A DNA stretch of 64,000 bases from the NCBI RefSeq assembly GCF_050314555.1, contig NZ_JBNPNH010000001.1, forward strand, positions 430,715 through 494,714, given 5' to 3'. A program made the position numbers and the translations under genes. How positions within the stretch are numbered: the stretch's first letter is position 1; every line of letters starts with the position of its first letter. Source of the DNA: Spyradosoma sp004558035. GTDB taxonomy: Bacteria > Verrucomicrobiota > Verrucomicrobiia > Opitutales > UBA953. The notes under the pieces were generated by a model. That model was not told the DNA's origin, ran no database searches, and worked only from the letters and a program-made list of their open reading frames with translations. Shown piece after piece: positions 40,458 to 51,039 of the stretch.

Positions 40458-43295
40458 ATGAACAGCTCCGAACCGGCAGAAATTCACGTCAAGGGCGCGC
40501 GGGAACACAATCTGAAGAACCTCGAGATTCGGATTCCGCGCGGCAGGCTCGTCGTCGTCACGGGCGTCTCCGGCTCCGGCAAATCCTCGCTCACGTTCGA
40601 CACGATCTACGCCGAGGGCGCGCGGCAATACCTCGAAAGCCTCTCCGCGAAAATGCGCGCGAATCTCGACCGGATTCCGCGCCCCGACGTCGATTTCATC
40701 CACGGGCTCTCGCCCGTCATCGCGATCGAGCAGCGCACGGCGGCGAACGGCAATCCGCGCGCGACGGTCGCCACCGCCACGGAAATCGCCGACTACGCGC
40801 GCCTGCTCTGGGCCGTCGCGGGAACGCAGTTCTGCCCCGACGACGGCGGCAGAATCACGCGCCGCACGCTCGACGACTGCGTCGAGCGGCTCTGCGCCCT
40901 GCCCGCGGGAACGAAGCTCGCGCTCGGCGCGCCCTACGCGAAGATCCGCCGCGCGATGCTCGCCGACGAGACGGAGAACCTGCGCCGGCGCGGCTTCCAG
41001 CGCATCCGCGTGGACGGCGAGATCTTCGACCTCGACGACGCGCTCCCGAGCTTCGGGAAGAAAGCCGAGCTCGCGCTCGACGTCGTCGTCGATCGGCTCG
41101 TCGTTTCCGCCGGCGCGCGTTCCCGCCTCGCGGACTCGCTCGAACTCGCCTTCCGCGAAGGCAAGAACCGCGCGTTCGCCGTCGTGCTCGGCGGGAGCGA
41201 CGACGCGCGCGAGATCCCGCTGCGCCTCGATTTTTCCTGCGAACTCTGCGGAAAGACCTACGACGCGATTTCGCCGAAGAACTTTTCCGAAAGCCGCCCC
41301 GACGGCGCCTGCCCCGTGTGCGGCGGGCTCGGCGAACTGCCGCGTTTCCTGCCGGAACTCGTCGTTCCCGACCCGAAAAAATCGCTGAAGGACGGCGCGA
41401 TCAAGCCCTGGCGCTACGGCTCGAAAAAGATGATCACGCAGCGCGCCGCCTGGCTGCGCCAGCTCTCGGAGCAGGCGCCGTTCCCGCTCCGGACGCCGTG
41501 GGAGGAGCTCGACGCGGGAACGCGCGACCTGATTCTGCACGGGAGCGGCGCGCGCGAATTTCTGCTCAAGACGGGGCGGCGCAAGCCCGCGATGCGGCCG
41601 TTCGAAGGCGTGCTCGCGGATCTCGAAAACACGGCGCGCACGACGTCGAGCCTGCTCCTGCGCACGCGCCTGCTCGCGTTTCAGCACGCCGCGCCCTGCC
41701 CGGCGTGCGGCGGTCTGCGGCTGAATCCGCGCGCGCTCGCCGTGAAGCTCGCGGGAAAAAGCATCGGCGAATTTTTCCGGATGAGCGTTCCCGAGGCGCT
41801 CGCGTTCGTACGCGCGCTGAAGGGCGTCCCCGCCGTCGAGCCCGCGGAGGAGGCGCGCGCCGGGCTCGAAAAACGCATCGAGTTTCTGGATACGACAGGG
41901 CTTTCCTATCTCTCGCTCGACCGCGCCTACGCGACGCTCTCCGGCGGCGAAGTGCAGCGCGTGCGGCTCGCGGCGCAGCTCGGGCTGGGACTCGTCGGCG
42001 TCACCTACATTCTGGACGAGCCGAGCATCGGGCTGCATCCCGCGGACCACGCGCGCCTCATCGCGCAGCTGCGCGACCTGCGCGACCGCGGGAACAGCGT
42101 CGTCGTCGTCGAACACGACCGCGACACGATCCTCGCCGCGGACCACGTCGTCGAAATCGGGCCCGGCGCGGGAACGCGCGGCGGCGGACTCGTCTTTTCG
42201 GGCACGCTCTCGGAGTGTCTCGCCGAGGGAAAATCGCTCACGGCGCGCTTTCTGAACGCGGCGCCGGAGGAGCGTTCCCGCGAAATCGCGGCGGCGTTCC
42301 CGCGCGTCGAGCCGAAGGATTTTCTCGTCGTGCGCGGCGCCTCGGAAAACAATCTGCGCGGCGTGGACGCGGCGTTCCCGCTGGGCGCGCTGACCGTCGT
42401 CTGCGGCGTTTCCGGCTCGGGGAAATCGACGCTCGTGAACGCGATTCTGGGCAACGCCGCCGCGCGCCGGATCAACCGCGCCAAATGCGTTCCCGGCAGG
42501 CACGCGGGCATCGACGGGCTGGAACGATTCGAGGGCTTCGTGCGCATCGACCAGTCTCCGATCGGGCGCTCGCCGCGCTCCAATCCCGCGACGTTCACGG
42601 GCGTCTTCGACCTGCTCCGAAAAATCTACGCCGCGACGCCGCTCGCGAAAATGCGCGGCTACGACGCGGGGCGCTTTTCCTTCAACAAACGCGGCGGCCG
42701 CTGTGAAGCCTGTCAGGGCGAAGGCCAGGTGCCGCTCGACATGCAGTTCCTCGGCGAAACCTGGGTCGAGTGCCCGAGCTGCCGCGGCGCGCGCTACAAC
42801 CGCGAGACGCTCGAAGTGCTCTTCAAGGGAAAAAACATCGCGGAAACGCTCGACATGACCGTCGCCGAAGCGAAGGAATTTTTCCGCGCGCAGCCGGGCA
42901 TTCTGAATCTGATCACGACGCTCGACGAAGTCGGGCTCGGCTACCTCAAGCTCGGCCAGCCCGCGACGACGCTTTCCGGAGGCGAGGCGCAGCGCCTCAA
43001 GCTCGCGCTCGAACTTTCCAAAAAGAAAAAAGGACCGACGCTCTACCTGCTCGACGAGCCGACCACGGGGCTGCACTGGAGCGACGTGCGCCTGCTGCTC
43101 GCCCTGCTCTTCCGCCTGCGCGACGCGGGGCACACGCTCGTCGTCATCGAGCACAACAGCGACGTCGTGCGCTGCGCGGACTGGCTTCTCGAGCTCGGTC
43201 CCGGCGGCGGGAACGCCGGCGGCTCGCTGATTTTCGCGGGAACGCCCGACGCCCTCCGCGCCCGCGGCGACACGCCCACCGCCCGCTTCCTGTGA
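40458..43295 (+). CDS. uvrA: Excinuclease ABC subunit A
   Basis: The 945-residue DNA damage sensor of nucleotide excision repair has two ABC modules: Walker A GVSGSGKSSLTFDTIY (about residue 40) and GVSGSGKSTLVNAIL, and signature LSGGE in both. Zinc-binding Cys pairs are CELCGKTYD/CPVCGG and CEACQGEGQ/CPSCRGARYN. An upstream in-frame ATG at 40422 is rejected because it lacks the conserved IHVKGAREHNLKN start. A TTATCT -10-like box lies 8 bp before the ATG. Confidence 0.97.
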   Translation: MNSSEPAEIHVKGAREHNLKNLEIRIPRGRLVVVTGVSGSGKSSLTFDTIYAEGARQYLESLSAKMRANLDRIPRPDVDFIHGLSPVIAIEQRTAANGNPRATVATATEIADYARLLWAVAGTQFCPDDGGRITRRTLDDCVERLCALPAGTKLALGAPYAKIRRAMLADETENLRRRGFQRIRVDGEIFDLDDALPSFGKKAELALDVVVDRLVVSAGARSRLADSLELAFREGKNRAFAVVLGGSDDAREIPLRLDFSCELCGKTYDAISPKNFSESRPDGACPVCGGLGELPRFLPELVVPDPKKSLKDGAIKPWRYGSKKMITQRAAWLRQLSEQAPFPLRTPWEELDAGTRDLILHGSGAREFLLKTGRRKPAMRPFEGVLADLENTARTTSSLLLRTRLLAFQHAAPCPACGGLRLNPRALAVKLAGKSIGEFFRMSVPEALAFVRALKGVPAVEPAEEARAGLEKRIEFLDTTGLSYLSLDRAYATLSGGEVQRVRLAAQLGLGLVGVTYILDEPSIGLHPADHARLIAQLRDLRDRGNSVVVVEHDRDTILAADHVVEIGPGAGTRGGGLVFSGTLSECLAEGKSLTARFLNAAPEERSREIAAAFPRVEPKDFLVVRGASENNLRGVDAAFPLGALTVVCGVSGSGKSTLVNAILGNAAARRINRAKCVPGRHAGIDGLERFEGFVRIDQSPIGRSPRSNPATFTGVFDLLRKIYAATPLAKMRGYDAGRFSFNKRGGRCEACQGEGQVPLDMQFLGETWVECPSCRGARYNRETLEVLFKGKNIAETLDMTVAEAKEFFRAQPGILNLITTLDEVGLGYLKLGQPATTLSGGEAQRLKLALELSKKKKGPTLYLLDEPTTGLHWSDVRLLLALLFRLRDAGHTLVVIEHNSDVVRCADWLLELGPGGGNAGGSLIFAGTPDALRARGDTPTARFL

Positions 43296-43470
43296 TTTTC
43301 GCCCGCGGGAACGCGTCTTTTTTCTTGGAAAGGGGCGGGCGTTCGGTCATGATTGATTTTCCTTTTGCGGTTCGGGCGGGTGCCCGTTCCCGCGAAAAAG
43401 GAACAACGACAACCATCAACCCTGCGAGGGACTTCCCGTTCCCGCAGACACAGAAAGAAGAACAGTACAA

Positions 43471-45177
<1,707 letters not shown>

Positions 45178-45201
45178 TTCGAGAATCGCCTTACCGGCAC
45201 G

Positions 45202-45233
45202 AAAGGGCGTTCCCGCGCGGGAACGCCCTTTTT
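45202..45233 (+). terminator. rpsA terminator built from an inverted motif pair
   Basis: AAAGGGCGTTCCCGC and GCGGGAACGCCCTTT form a near loopless 15-bp palindrome followed by T5. It ends rpsA 24 bp after the stop. Confidence 0.85.
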
Positions 45234-45269
45234 GTTTTCTTCGTTGTCTCCGTTTAATCTTTGCGGCCT

Positions 45270-46886
45270 ATGAAAAAGACAACGAACATATCGACAACGC
45301 AGGACGAAATCGTCGCCGTCCGGCAGCTCCTCACGAAGTCGAATCTCGGCCTTCTGGACTCGGTCCGCCTCGCGATCGAGCTTCACGAAAGCGCCGGGAA
45401 GAATCTGTGCCTCAACTCGCTCCGCAAAGTGATCCGTCTCGGCGTCGAGGCGATGAAGCGCGAACGCGCGAGCGTGACGACGGAGAAGCTCTACGAGATC
45501 TTCTGTTCCGACCGCTCCGACCTGCGTTCCCGCACGCTCAGCGACTATCGCCACGTCTGGCGGAAAATCCAGACCCGCTTCCCGGCGTTTCTCAAACGCA
45601 AGGCCCGGTCGATAGATCCGGAGGACATGCGGGAAATCCTGCTGACGGGCTTCCGCACGCCGCGCCAGCAGTGCAAGGCGCGCTCGATTCTGCATTCGCT
45701 TTTCACCTACGCGGAACGGCGCCGCTGGATCACGAACAATCCCGTCACGCCGATCCTCATTCCCCGGGTGCGGGAAAAGGAAATCGTCCCGCTTTCGCTC
45801 GCGGAAATCCGGCGCCTGCTGGACTGCGTCCGCACCTGGGAATCCGGCTCGTGCGCGCCCGCCGCGGGGCTGATGCTCTTCGCCGGAATCCGCCCGCGCG
45901 AAGTCGAACGTCTGCACTGGCGCGACATCGACTTCGAAGAGAACGTGATCAGCATCCGCGCGATCAACTCCAAGACCGGCGGCACGCGGCACGTGACGAT
46001 CTGCGCGCCGCTCCGCGCGCTGCTGCTCGAAAGCGTGCGCAAAAACCGCGAACGCGCCCACCCCGACGCGCCGATCGTGCCGCCGAACTGGGAAACGCGC
46101 TGGCAGCTCGTCCGCCGTTCCGCCGGTTGGAACGCGACGACCAACGTCTGGCGCCAGGACGTACTGCGGCACACCTTCGCGAGCTATCACGCCAAATTCT
46201 ACCGCGACTACCACCTGCTCCAAAGCGAGATGGGACACGCCAACGCCAACCTGCTCCGCACGCGCTACATCTCGATGCTCGGCATCACGCGCGCCGCCGC
46301 CGAGAATTTCTGGACGCTGGACGTGCTGGGCGACGGCGCGAAACAGGTCGTCGCGACGCGGCAGTTTCAGGCGCCGCTCCCGAGTTCGCGGCCGGAGCCC
46401 CCGCGGAAACCGAAAGCGAAAACGCGCCGAAAGACGAAACCGAAGCAGCCGAAAGCGCCGCGCTTCCGCTTCCAGCTGCGCGCGTTCCCGCCGATGCTCA
46501 CCTGCGCCGAACCGCGACCGCCCGCGCCTCGGGACGAAGGAACGCGGATTCCCGACGAAAAACCGAGCGCCGTTCCCGCGCCGGAGCCGCCGACGACGCC
46601 CCCGTCCCCGCAGACGCCGCCGGAAACACCGCCGAGCGCGACGCCGTTCCGTTTCGAGCTGCGCCCGTTCCCGCCGGCGCTTCCCTGCGCCGAAACGGAA
46701 TTCTTCCGCACGTCGGAAATCCTGCGCGACGTCTCGAAGGGCGGCTTCATCGAACTGCCGTGGCTGCCGCCGGCGGACCTCTTTCCGCCGCCGCCCCCGC
46801 CGCTTCCGCCCGACGTTCACCCGCTCCCCTTCGAGCTGAACCCGCCGCTGGCGCTGGTCCGCGGCGGCGCGAATTTCCGTTGCTAA
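45270..46886 (+). CDS. Tyrosine recombinase with proline-rich repeat tail
   Basis: The 538-residue protein starts with a core-binding domain (about 75-150: RTLSDYRHVWRKIQTRFPAF). The catalytic domain follows: Arg in LMLFAGIRPREVERLHWRD, the second box DVLRHTFASYH (Asp where the first His usually stands), third-box His in SEMGHANANL and Tyr in LLRTRYISM. About 170 residues follow that are Pro-rich and basic, with three related units: FRFQLRAFPPMLTCAE, FRFELRPFPPALPCAE and LPFELNPPLAL. It stands alone, without att-like repeats, between rpsA and rsmI. I infer an integrase-derived gene with a new interaction tail. Confidence 0.85.
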   Translation: MKKTTNISTTQDEIVAVRQLLTKSNLGLLDSVRLAIELHESAGKNLCLNSLRKVIRLGVEAMKRERASVTTEKLYEIFCSDRSDLRSRTLSDYRHVWRKIQTRFPAFLKRKARSIDPEDMREILLTGFRTPRQQCKARSILHSLFTYAERRRWITNNPVTPILIPRVREKEIVPLSLAEIRRLLDCVRTWESGSCAPAAGLMLFAGIRPREVERLHWRDIDFEENVISIRAINSKTGGTRHVTICAPLRALLLESVRKNRERAHPDAPIVPPNWETRWQLVRRSAGWNATTNVWRQDVLRHTFASYHAKFYRDYHLLQSEMGHANANLLRTRYISMLGITRAAAENFWTLDVLGDGAKQVVATRQFQAPLPSSRPEPPRKPKAKTRRKTKPKQPKAPRFRFQLRAFPPMLTCAEPRPPAPRDEGTRIPDEKPSAVPAPEPPTTPPSPQTPPETPPSATPFRFELRPFPPALPCAETEFFRTSEILRDVSKGGFIELPWLPPADLFPPPPPPLPPDVHPLPFELNPPLALVRGGANFRC

Positions 46887-46908
46887 AACTCCGCGGGAAC
46901 GCTGCAAT
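46880..46908 (+). promoter_or_regulatory. Promoter for rsmI
   Basis: TTGCTA (46880-46885), a 17-bp spacer and TGCAAT (46903-46908) end 6 bp before the ATG at 46915 and overlap the end of the recombinase gene. The spacer ends GCGGGAACGC, a dispersed-motif copy at the -10. Confidence 0.4.
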
Positions 46909-46914
46909 GAATCC

Positions 46915-47670
46915 ATGGAAAACGCTTCCGAATCCGTTCCCGAAAATCCCGCCGCCGACGCGGACGCCGCCGTTCCCGCGACGGGCGCGCCGCGCCTCAG
47001 CGTCGTCGCCACGCCCATCGGCAACCTCGCCGACCTGTCTCCGCGCGCGCGCGAAACCCTGCTCGCCGCCGACTGCATCGCGTGCGAGGACACGCGGACG
47101 ACCGGGAACATGCTCCGCAGATTCGGCATCGAGCGCCCGCTCATCGCCTACCACGAACACAACGAGCTCGCCTCCGCCGCCGGCATCGCCGCGAAGATCG
47201 AGGCGGGCGCGCGCGTCGCGCTCGTCTGCGACGCGGGAACGCCGACGCTCTCCGACCCGGGCTTCCGCGTCGTGCGCGAATGCCGCCGACGCGGGCTCGC
47301 CGTCGAACCCGTGCCCGGCCCCTGCGCGCTGATCGCCGCGCTTTCCGCTTCCGGGCTGCCGACCAACGCCTTCGCCTACCACGGATTTCTCCCGCCGAAG
47401 ACGGCGGCACGCCGGCGTTTTCTCGAAGAAAACCGCGACTCGAAAATCACGCTCGCCGTCTACGAATCCTGCCACCGCATCCGCGCCTTCGCGGAAGAAA
47501 TCGCGGACGTGCTCGGCGGCGCGCGCGTCGTCTGCTTCGCTCGGGAACTGACGAAGCTTCACGAAACCGTGCTCACGGGTCCGATCTCCGAAGTCCTTCC
47601 TCGCCTCGTCGGCAAAAATCTCAAGGGCGAATTCGTCGTCCTCATCGCCCCGCCGGACTTCGCGCTCTAA
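46915..47670 (+). CDS. rsmI: 16S rRNA (cytidine1402-2'-O)-methyltransferase
   Basis: The 251-residue tetrapyrrole-methylase-fold enzyme modifies C1402 with RsmH. It has VVATPIGNLADLSPRARETL, CEDTRTTGNMLRRFGI, VCDAGTPTLSDPGFRVVREC, VEPVPGPCALIAAL and FARELTKLHETVLTG. A short Ala/Glu-rich N-terminus of about 25 residues precedes the fold. Confidence 0.95.
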   Translation: MENASESVPENPAADADAAVPATGAPRLSVVATPIGNLADLSPRARETLLAADCIACEDTRTTGNMLRRFGIERPLIAYHEHNELASAAGIAAKIEAGARVALVCDAGTPTLSDPGFRVVRECRRRGLAVEPVPGPCALIAALSASGLPTNAFAYHGFLPPKTAARRRFLEENRDSKITLAVYESCHRIRAFAEEIADVLGGARVVCFARELTKLHETVLTGPISEVLPRLVGKNLKGEFVVLIAPPDFAL

Positions 47671-47697
47671 TCCGCCCGCGGGAACGCGGAGAAAAAC

Positions 47698-47734
47698 AAA
47701 ACGGGACAGGCTCCTCGCCCTGTCCCGTTTTTTT
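47698..47734. terminator. Bidirectional terminator between rsmI and the PEP-CTERM gene
   Basis: AAAACGGGACAGG and CCTGTCCCGTTTT form a perfect 13-bp stem followed by T-runs on both strands. It does not contain the dispersed motif. Confidence 0.85.
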
Positions 47735-47749
47735 GAAACCGGCGCGCGA

Positions 47750-48643
47750 TCACCGGCGACGTCTGCGGCGCATTCCCGCCAGCGCCAGCGCGAACGCGCC
47801 CGCGAGCAGCCCGAACGCCGACGGCTCCGGAATCACCGTTCCCGTCGTCGTGACGGACACGTTCGAAAGCGTGATGCCGCCCGTAGAAGTCGTAGGCGCT
47901 CTGATGCCGAGAACATCGAACGTCTTAATGTCCGTTTCGAAAGAAATCGTCTGCGCGGCGGCACCGTCGAAAGCGACCGAAAAATCTAGGCCGGTTTCCG
48001 TCTTTTTCAGCTCCAAGGAAACATTGTACGCAGAATTCGCGGACGGTTCGGAAAACGCCGAAGTGAAATCGGTGTTTTTTTGCTGTGCCCCGGAAGAAGT
48101 GGACAAAAAAGCCGTGTTCGACGCCGCGTTCGTCCGAAGATACGCAGTCGCACTGTTCGCGGAAACTCCGGTCATGCCGCCTGTTGCCGTTCCCGTCACA
48201 CTTTTTTTGGAGACGGTTCCGTCCGTTTTCGTCGTCTCACTGTAATTCTCCATCGACGAAACATCCGTTCCCGATTGATAGGTATGCGTCAACATTTGGG
48301 ATTGTGCGCATAATCCACTATTGAAAAGACCAATGAAAAATTTTCCGCCGCTGGCAATTGTTCCGAACGTGAATGTCCCGGAAAAAGTCAGCGTGTCTCC
48401 GACGTCAAGTTGGACAGAATCGAAGTACGCCCACAAGTAGCCGGTGTTGTCAACTTGAGAAAACCGGATGTAATCAACGCCGTAAGTGTAAGTGATATTA
48501 GCCTTGCTGTAATAGCCGTACCAATTTTCGGGGTCGTAGTAAGTCGCGGAATCGGAGATGTCGATTGCCGCGTGGGCGGCTGGGGCGAGCGTTCCCGCGA
48601 GCAGAACGAGCGCGGTACGGGTGAGGGTTTTCGTCGTGATCAT
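47750..48643 (-). CDS. Exported PEP-CTERM anchor protein
   Basis: The 297-residue protein has a signal peptide (TRTALVLLAGTLAPAAHA) and a Ser/Thr/Gly-rich beta-type body. Its C-terminal sorting signal is VIPEPSAFGLLAGAFALALA followed by an all-Arg end (GMRRRRRR). The PEP motif, hydrophobic helix and basic tail are the substrate signal for an exosortase; none is encoded here. The body resembles LamG/lectin-like PEP-CTERM proteins by composition only. The upstream ATG at 48775 is rejected because it buries the signal peptide. Confidence 0.88.
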   Translation of the reverse strand: MITTKTLTRTALVLLAGTLAPAAHAAIDISDSATYYDPENWYGYYSKANITYTYGVDYIRFSQVDNTGYLWAYFDSVQLDVGDTLTFSGTFTFGTIASGGKFFIGLFNSGLCAQSQMLTHTYQSGTDVSSMENYSETTKTDGTVSKKSVTGTATGGMTGVSANSATAYLRTNAASNTAFLSTSSGAQQKNTDFTSAFSEPSANSAYNVSLELKKTETGLDFSVAFDGAAAQTISFETDIKTFDVLGIRAPTTSTGGITLSNVSVTTTGTVIPEPSAFGLLAGAFALALAGMRRRRRR

Positions 48644-48839
48644 GGAGCTTTTTGTTTTTGGGGTTAAAAAGACGTGAGGACGGCGATACGGCGGGAAGTC
48701 ACGAGCGAGGCGCGACGGAAGCGATATCGGTCTCTTGTTGACTCCAAAAATCAGAAAAAACGCGTTCCCGCGCAAGACAATTTTTCGCGTCCGGCGATTT
48801 TCATCGGAACGCGGCGACGGGAAATCGCGCGGGCGCGGC

Positions 48840-49637
48840 TCAATTCGGGAGCGAGAAGAACGCGCGGGCGTTTTCCGTGGTGCGGGCTTCGATTTCTTCG
48901 ACGGGAACGCCGAAGAGCTCCGCGGCGAATTCCGCCGTGCGCCGCAGAAAGGCGGGTTCGTTGCGCCTGCCGCGGTGTTCGCAGGGCGCGAGGTAGGGGC
49001 AGTCCGTCTCGAGCATGAGCTTGTCCAATCCCTGCGCGAGCGCGGCTTCGCGCACCCGGGACGCGCTTTTGTAGGTGATCGTTCCCGTGAACGAGGCGCA
49101 CCCGCCGCGGGCGTTCAGTTCGCGCACGGCGTCGGCGTCTTCCGCGAAGCAGTGGAAGACGACCTTGCGCCAGTCCACGCCGCTGCGGTCGATCGCCGCG
49201 ACCGTCGCCGCGAACGCGTCGCGTGCGTGCACGATGACGGGCAGTCCCAGCGTCTTCGCGAGCGCGAGCTGGCGTTCGAAGACTTCGAGCTGCGCGCGGC
49301 GGACGCGTTCGGCTTCCGCCGGGTCTTTCGGCATGTAGTGTTCGTCCAGCCCGATTTCGCCGACGGCGACCGGCGCGGGAACGTCGCGGAAGAACGCGGG
49401 AAGCGCGGCGAGCTGCGCTTCGAAGTCGTCGCCGACGTTGCCCGGATGCAGCCCGACGGCGTGGAAGATTCTGCGCGGGAACGCCGCCGCGAGATCGCGG
49501 TAGATCGGCCAGTCGGAGGCGTCCGTTCCCGCGCAGACGAACTGCCCGACGCCGGCGGCTTCGGCGCGCGCGAGCACGGCGGCGAGCTCTCCGCTCCTGA
49601 AAAACGTATCCGGATGGCAATGACTGTCGATGAGCAT
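48840..49637 (-). CDS. tatD: TatD family metal-dependent deoxyribonuclease
   Basis: The 265-residue amidohydrolase-fold nuclease has the metal site LIDSHCHPDTF, then AVGLHPGN, VGEIGLDEHYMP, PVIVHARDAF, VFHCFAED and ETDCPYLAPCEHRGRRNEP. TatD enzymes act in DNA quality control and tRNA trimming. It follows the epimerase gene on minus, after a terminator. Confidence 0.94.
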   Translation of the reverse strand: MLIDSHCHPDTFFRSGELAAVLARAEAAGVGQFVCAGTDASDWPIYRDLAAAFPRRIFHAVGLHPGNVGDDFEAQLAALPAFFRDVPAPVAVGEIGLDEHYMPKDPAEAERVRRAQLEVFERQLALAKTLGLPVIVHARDAFAATVAAIDRSGVDWRKVVFHCFAEDADAVRELNARGGCASFTGTITYKSASRVREAALAQGLDKLMLETDCPYLAPCEHRGRRNEPAFLRRTAEFAAELFGVPVEEIEARTTENARAFFSLPN

Positions 49638-49663
49638 GGGCGTTTCGCGCGGGTCGTCGGTTT

Positions 49664-49708
49664 CAAAAAGGAAAGGCGGCAGGGCGACGCGCCGTGCCGC
49701 CTTTCCTC
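49664..49708 (-). terminator. Terminator after the epimerase gene
   Basis: AGGAAAGGCGGCA (49669-49681) and TGCCGCCTTTCCT (49695-49707) form a 13-bp stem with a 13-nt loop, followed on minus by TTTTTG. It lies between the AGE-family gene and tatD. Confidence 0.7.
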
Positions 49709-49718
49709 CTCGGGCGTC

Positions 49719-50903
49719 TCAGGCTTCGTTCGCCAGCATTTCGAGCTGGCGCCAGCACTGGTAGAGCCCGCGCGGCACGTGGAAGCAGCCTTTCCATTTT
49801 CCGCCCTTGAGCGAGAGCAGCGGCTCGCCGCGGCGGTTCAGATAGCCGAACCATTCCGGATATTTTTCGTCCTTGAAGTGCGACCACGCGTAGGCGTGAA
49901 CGCGCTCGAACCATTCCCAGCATTTCGGGTTCTTCGTGAGGCGGTAGCCCTTGAGCAGCGCGATCAGCGTCTCGATGTGCACCCACCACAGCTTCTGATC
50001 CCATTCGAGCTGCTGAAGCGGACGGCCGAGCCGGTCCATGAAATAGAAGATGCCGTCGTACTTTTCGTCCCAGCCGTATTCGAGCGCGTTGAGCGAGATC
50101 TTCACCGCCTTTTCGATGAGCTCGGGACGGTTGAGGCGCTCGCCGAGATCCATCATGAACCACGTCGATTCGATCATGTGGCCCGGGTTGAGCAGGCGAC
50201 CGTCCATGTTGTCCGCGAGCGTGCCGTCGGAATTGAGGTGTTCGACGATGAGCCCCGGCCCGACTTCGGGACGGTAAAATTCGTCCATGACCAGGTGCAC
50301 GCTCTTTTCGATGGCGTTCTTGAGGAACTCCGGCTCGATGAGCGGCTCGATTTCGAGCGCGAGATTGCAGACGATCATCGGGAGCGCGAACGCCTTCATC
50401 GGCCGCGCCTTCGGCGAAGCCTTGCTCCAGCGGCCCTTCGGATTGTCGAAGCGCGCGACGACGCGGTCGAACGCCTTTTTCGCGATTTCGGCGTACTCGC
50501 GGCTGCCCGTCGCGATGGAGAGCTGGCCGAACGCCATCGCCGCGAACGTGTTGGAGAAAATGTTGTAGGGTTCGACCTGCGGCGTGCCGTCGCGGGAAAG
50601 CGAGAAGTAGAAATTGTATTCGCCGTCGTGCCCGTGTTCCCGCAGAAATTCGGCGCCGAGAATCGCGGCGTCGAGCCATTCCTGCTTCTTTTCGAGATGA
50701 TTGTAGAGAAAGGCGAACATCCAGACTTCGCGTCCCTGCAGCCAGACGAATTTGTCCGTGTCGAAGACGGTGCCGTCGCGGTCGAGGCAGGTGAAGTAGC
50801 CGCCGAACTCCTTGTCGAGCGATTTTTCAAGCCAGAACGGGATGACGTTGTCGAGCAGCTCCGACTTGTATTGTTGAGCGAGTTGTTTGAATTTTTCTTT
50901 CAT
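49719..50903 (-). CDS. N-acylglucosamine 2-epimerase family protein
   Basis: The 394-residue (alpha/alpha)6 barrel has the family segments LEKSLDKEFGGYFTCLDRDG, VWLQGREVWMFAFLYN, LLNPGHMIESTWFMMDL (with the catalytic-type His), KLWWVHIETLIALL and GGKWKGCFHVPRGLYQCW. It could epimerise GlcNAc/ManNAc, cellobiose or mannose; the exact sugar cannot be told. It is intact and without glycan neighbours. Confidence 0.88.
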   Translation of the reverse strand: MKEKFKQLAQQYKSELLDNVIPFWLEKSLDKEFGGYFTCLDRDGTVFDTDKFVWLQGREVWMFAFLYNHLEKKQEWLDAAILGAEFLREHGHDGEYNFYFSLSRDGTPQVEPYNIFSNTFAAMAFGQLSIATGSREYAEIAKKAFDRVVARFDNPKGRWSKASPKARPMKAFALPMIVCNLALEIEPLIEPEFLKNAIEKSVHLVMDEFYRPEVGPGLIVEHLNSDGTLADNMDGRLLNPGHMIESTWFMMDLGERLNRPELIEKAVKISLNALEYGWDEKYDGIFYFMDRLGRPLQQLEWDQKLWWVHIETLIALLKGYRLTKNPKCWEWFERVHAYAWSHFKDEKYPEWFGYLNRRGEPLLSLKGGKWKGCFHVPRGLYQCWRQLEMLANEA

Positions 50904-51039
50904 ACGTTGCCGAAAATTATTTCACAAAAACGGAAAAAGTGAAGCGCGAAGCGGAAGTTTTTCCCCGGACGGCGGCGGCGCACCGTCCCAAATTTCAATT
51001 TGCGTTCCCGCGGGGCGAGTGTTTCCATTGAACCCACTT

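Noticed and set aside
39188..42706. Very long open frames opposite or overlapping real genes (for example 1172 codons at 39188-42706, 1094 codons at 39870-43154, 1313 codons at 10914-14855, 797 codons at 8419-10812)
   Set aside because: They are Arg/Ala/Gly-rich or antisense translations caused by high GC with few stop codons; the real genes in these spans have clear family motifs in another frame. In 10914-14855 only the part from 12797 downwards is real.
45270..47670. Prophage or integron around the tyrosine recombinase
   Set aside because: Neighbours are housekeeping genes (rpsA, rsmI), with no phage genes, attC-like hairpins or flanking direct repeats.
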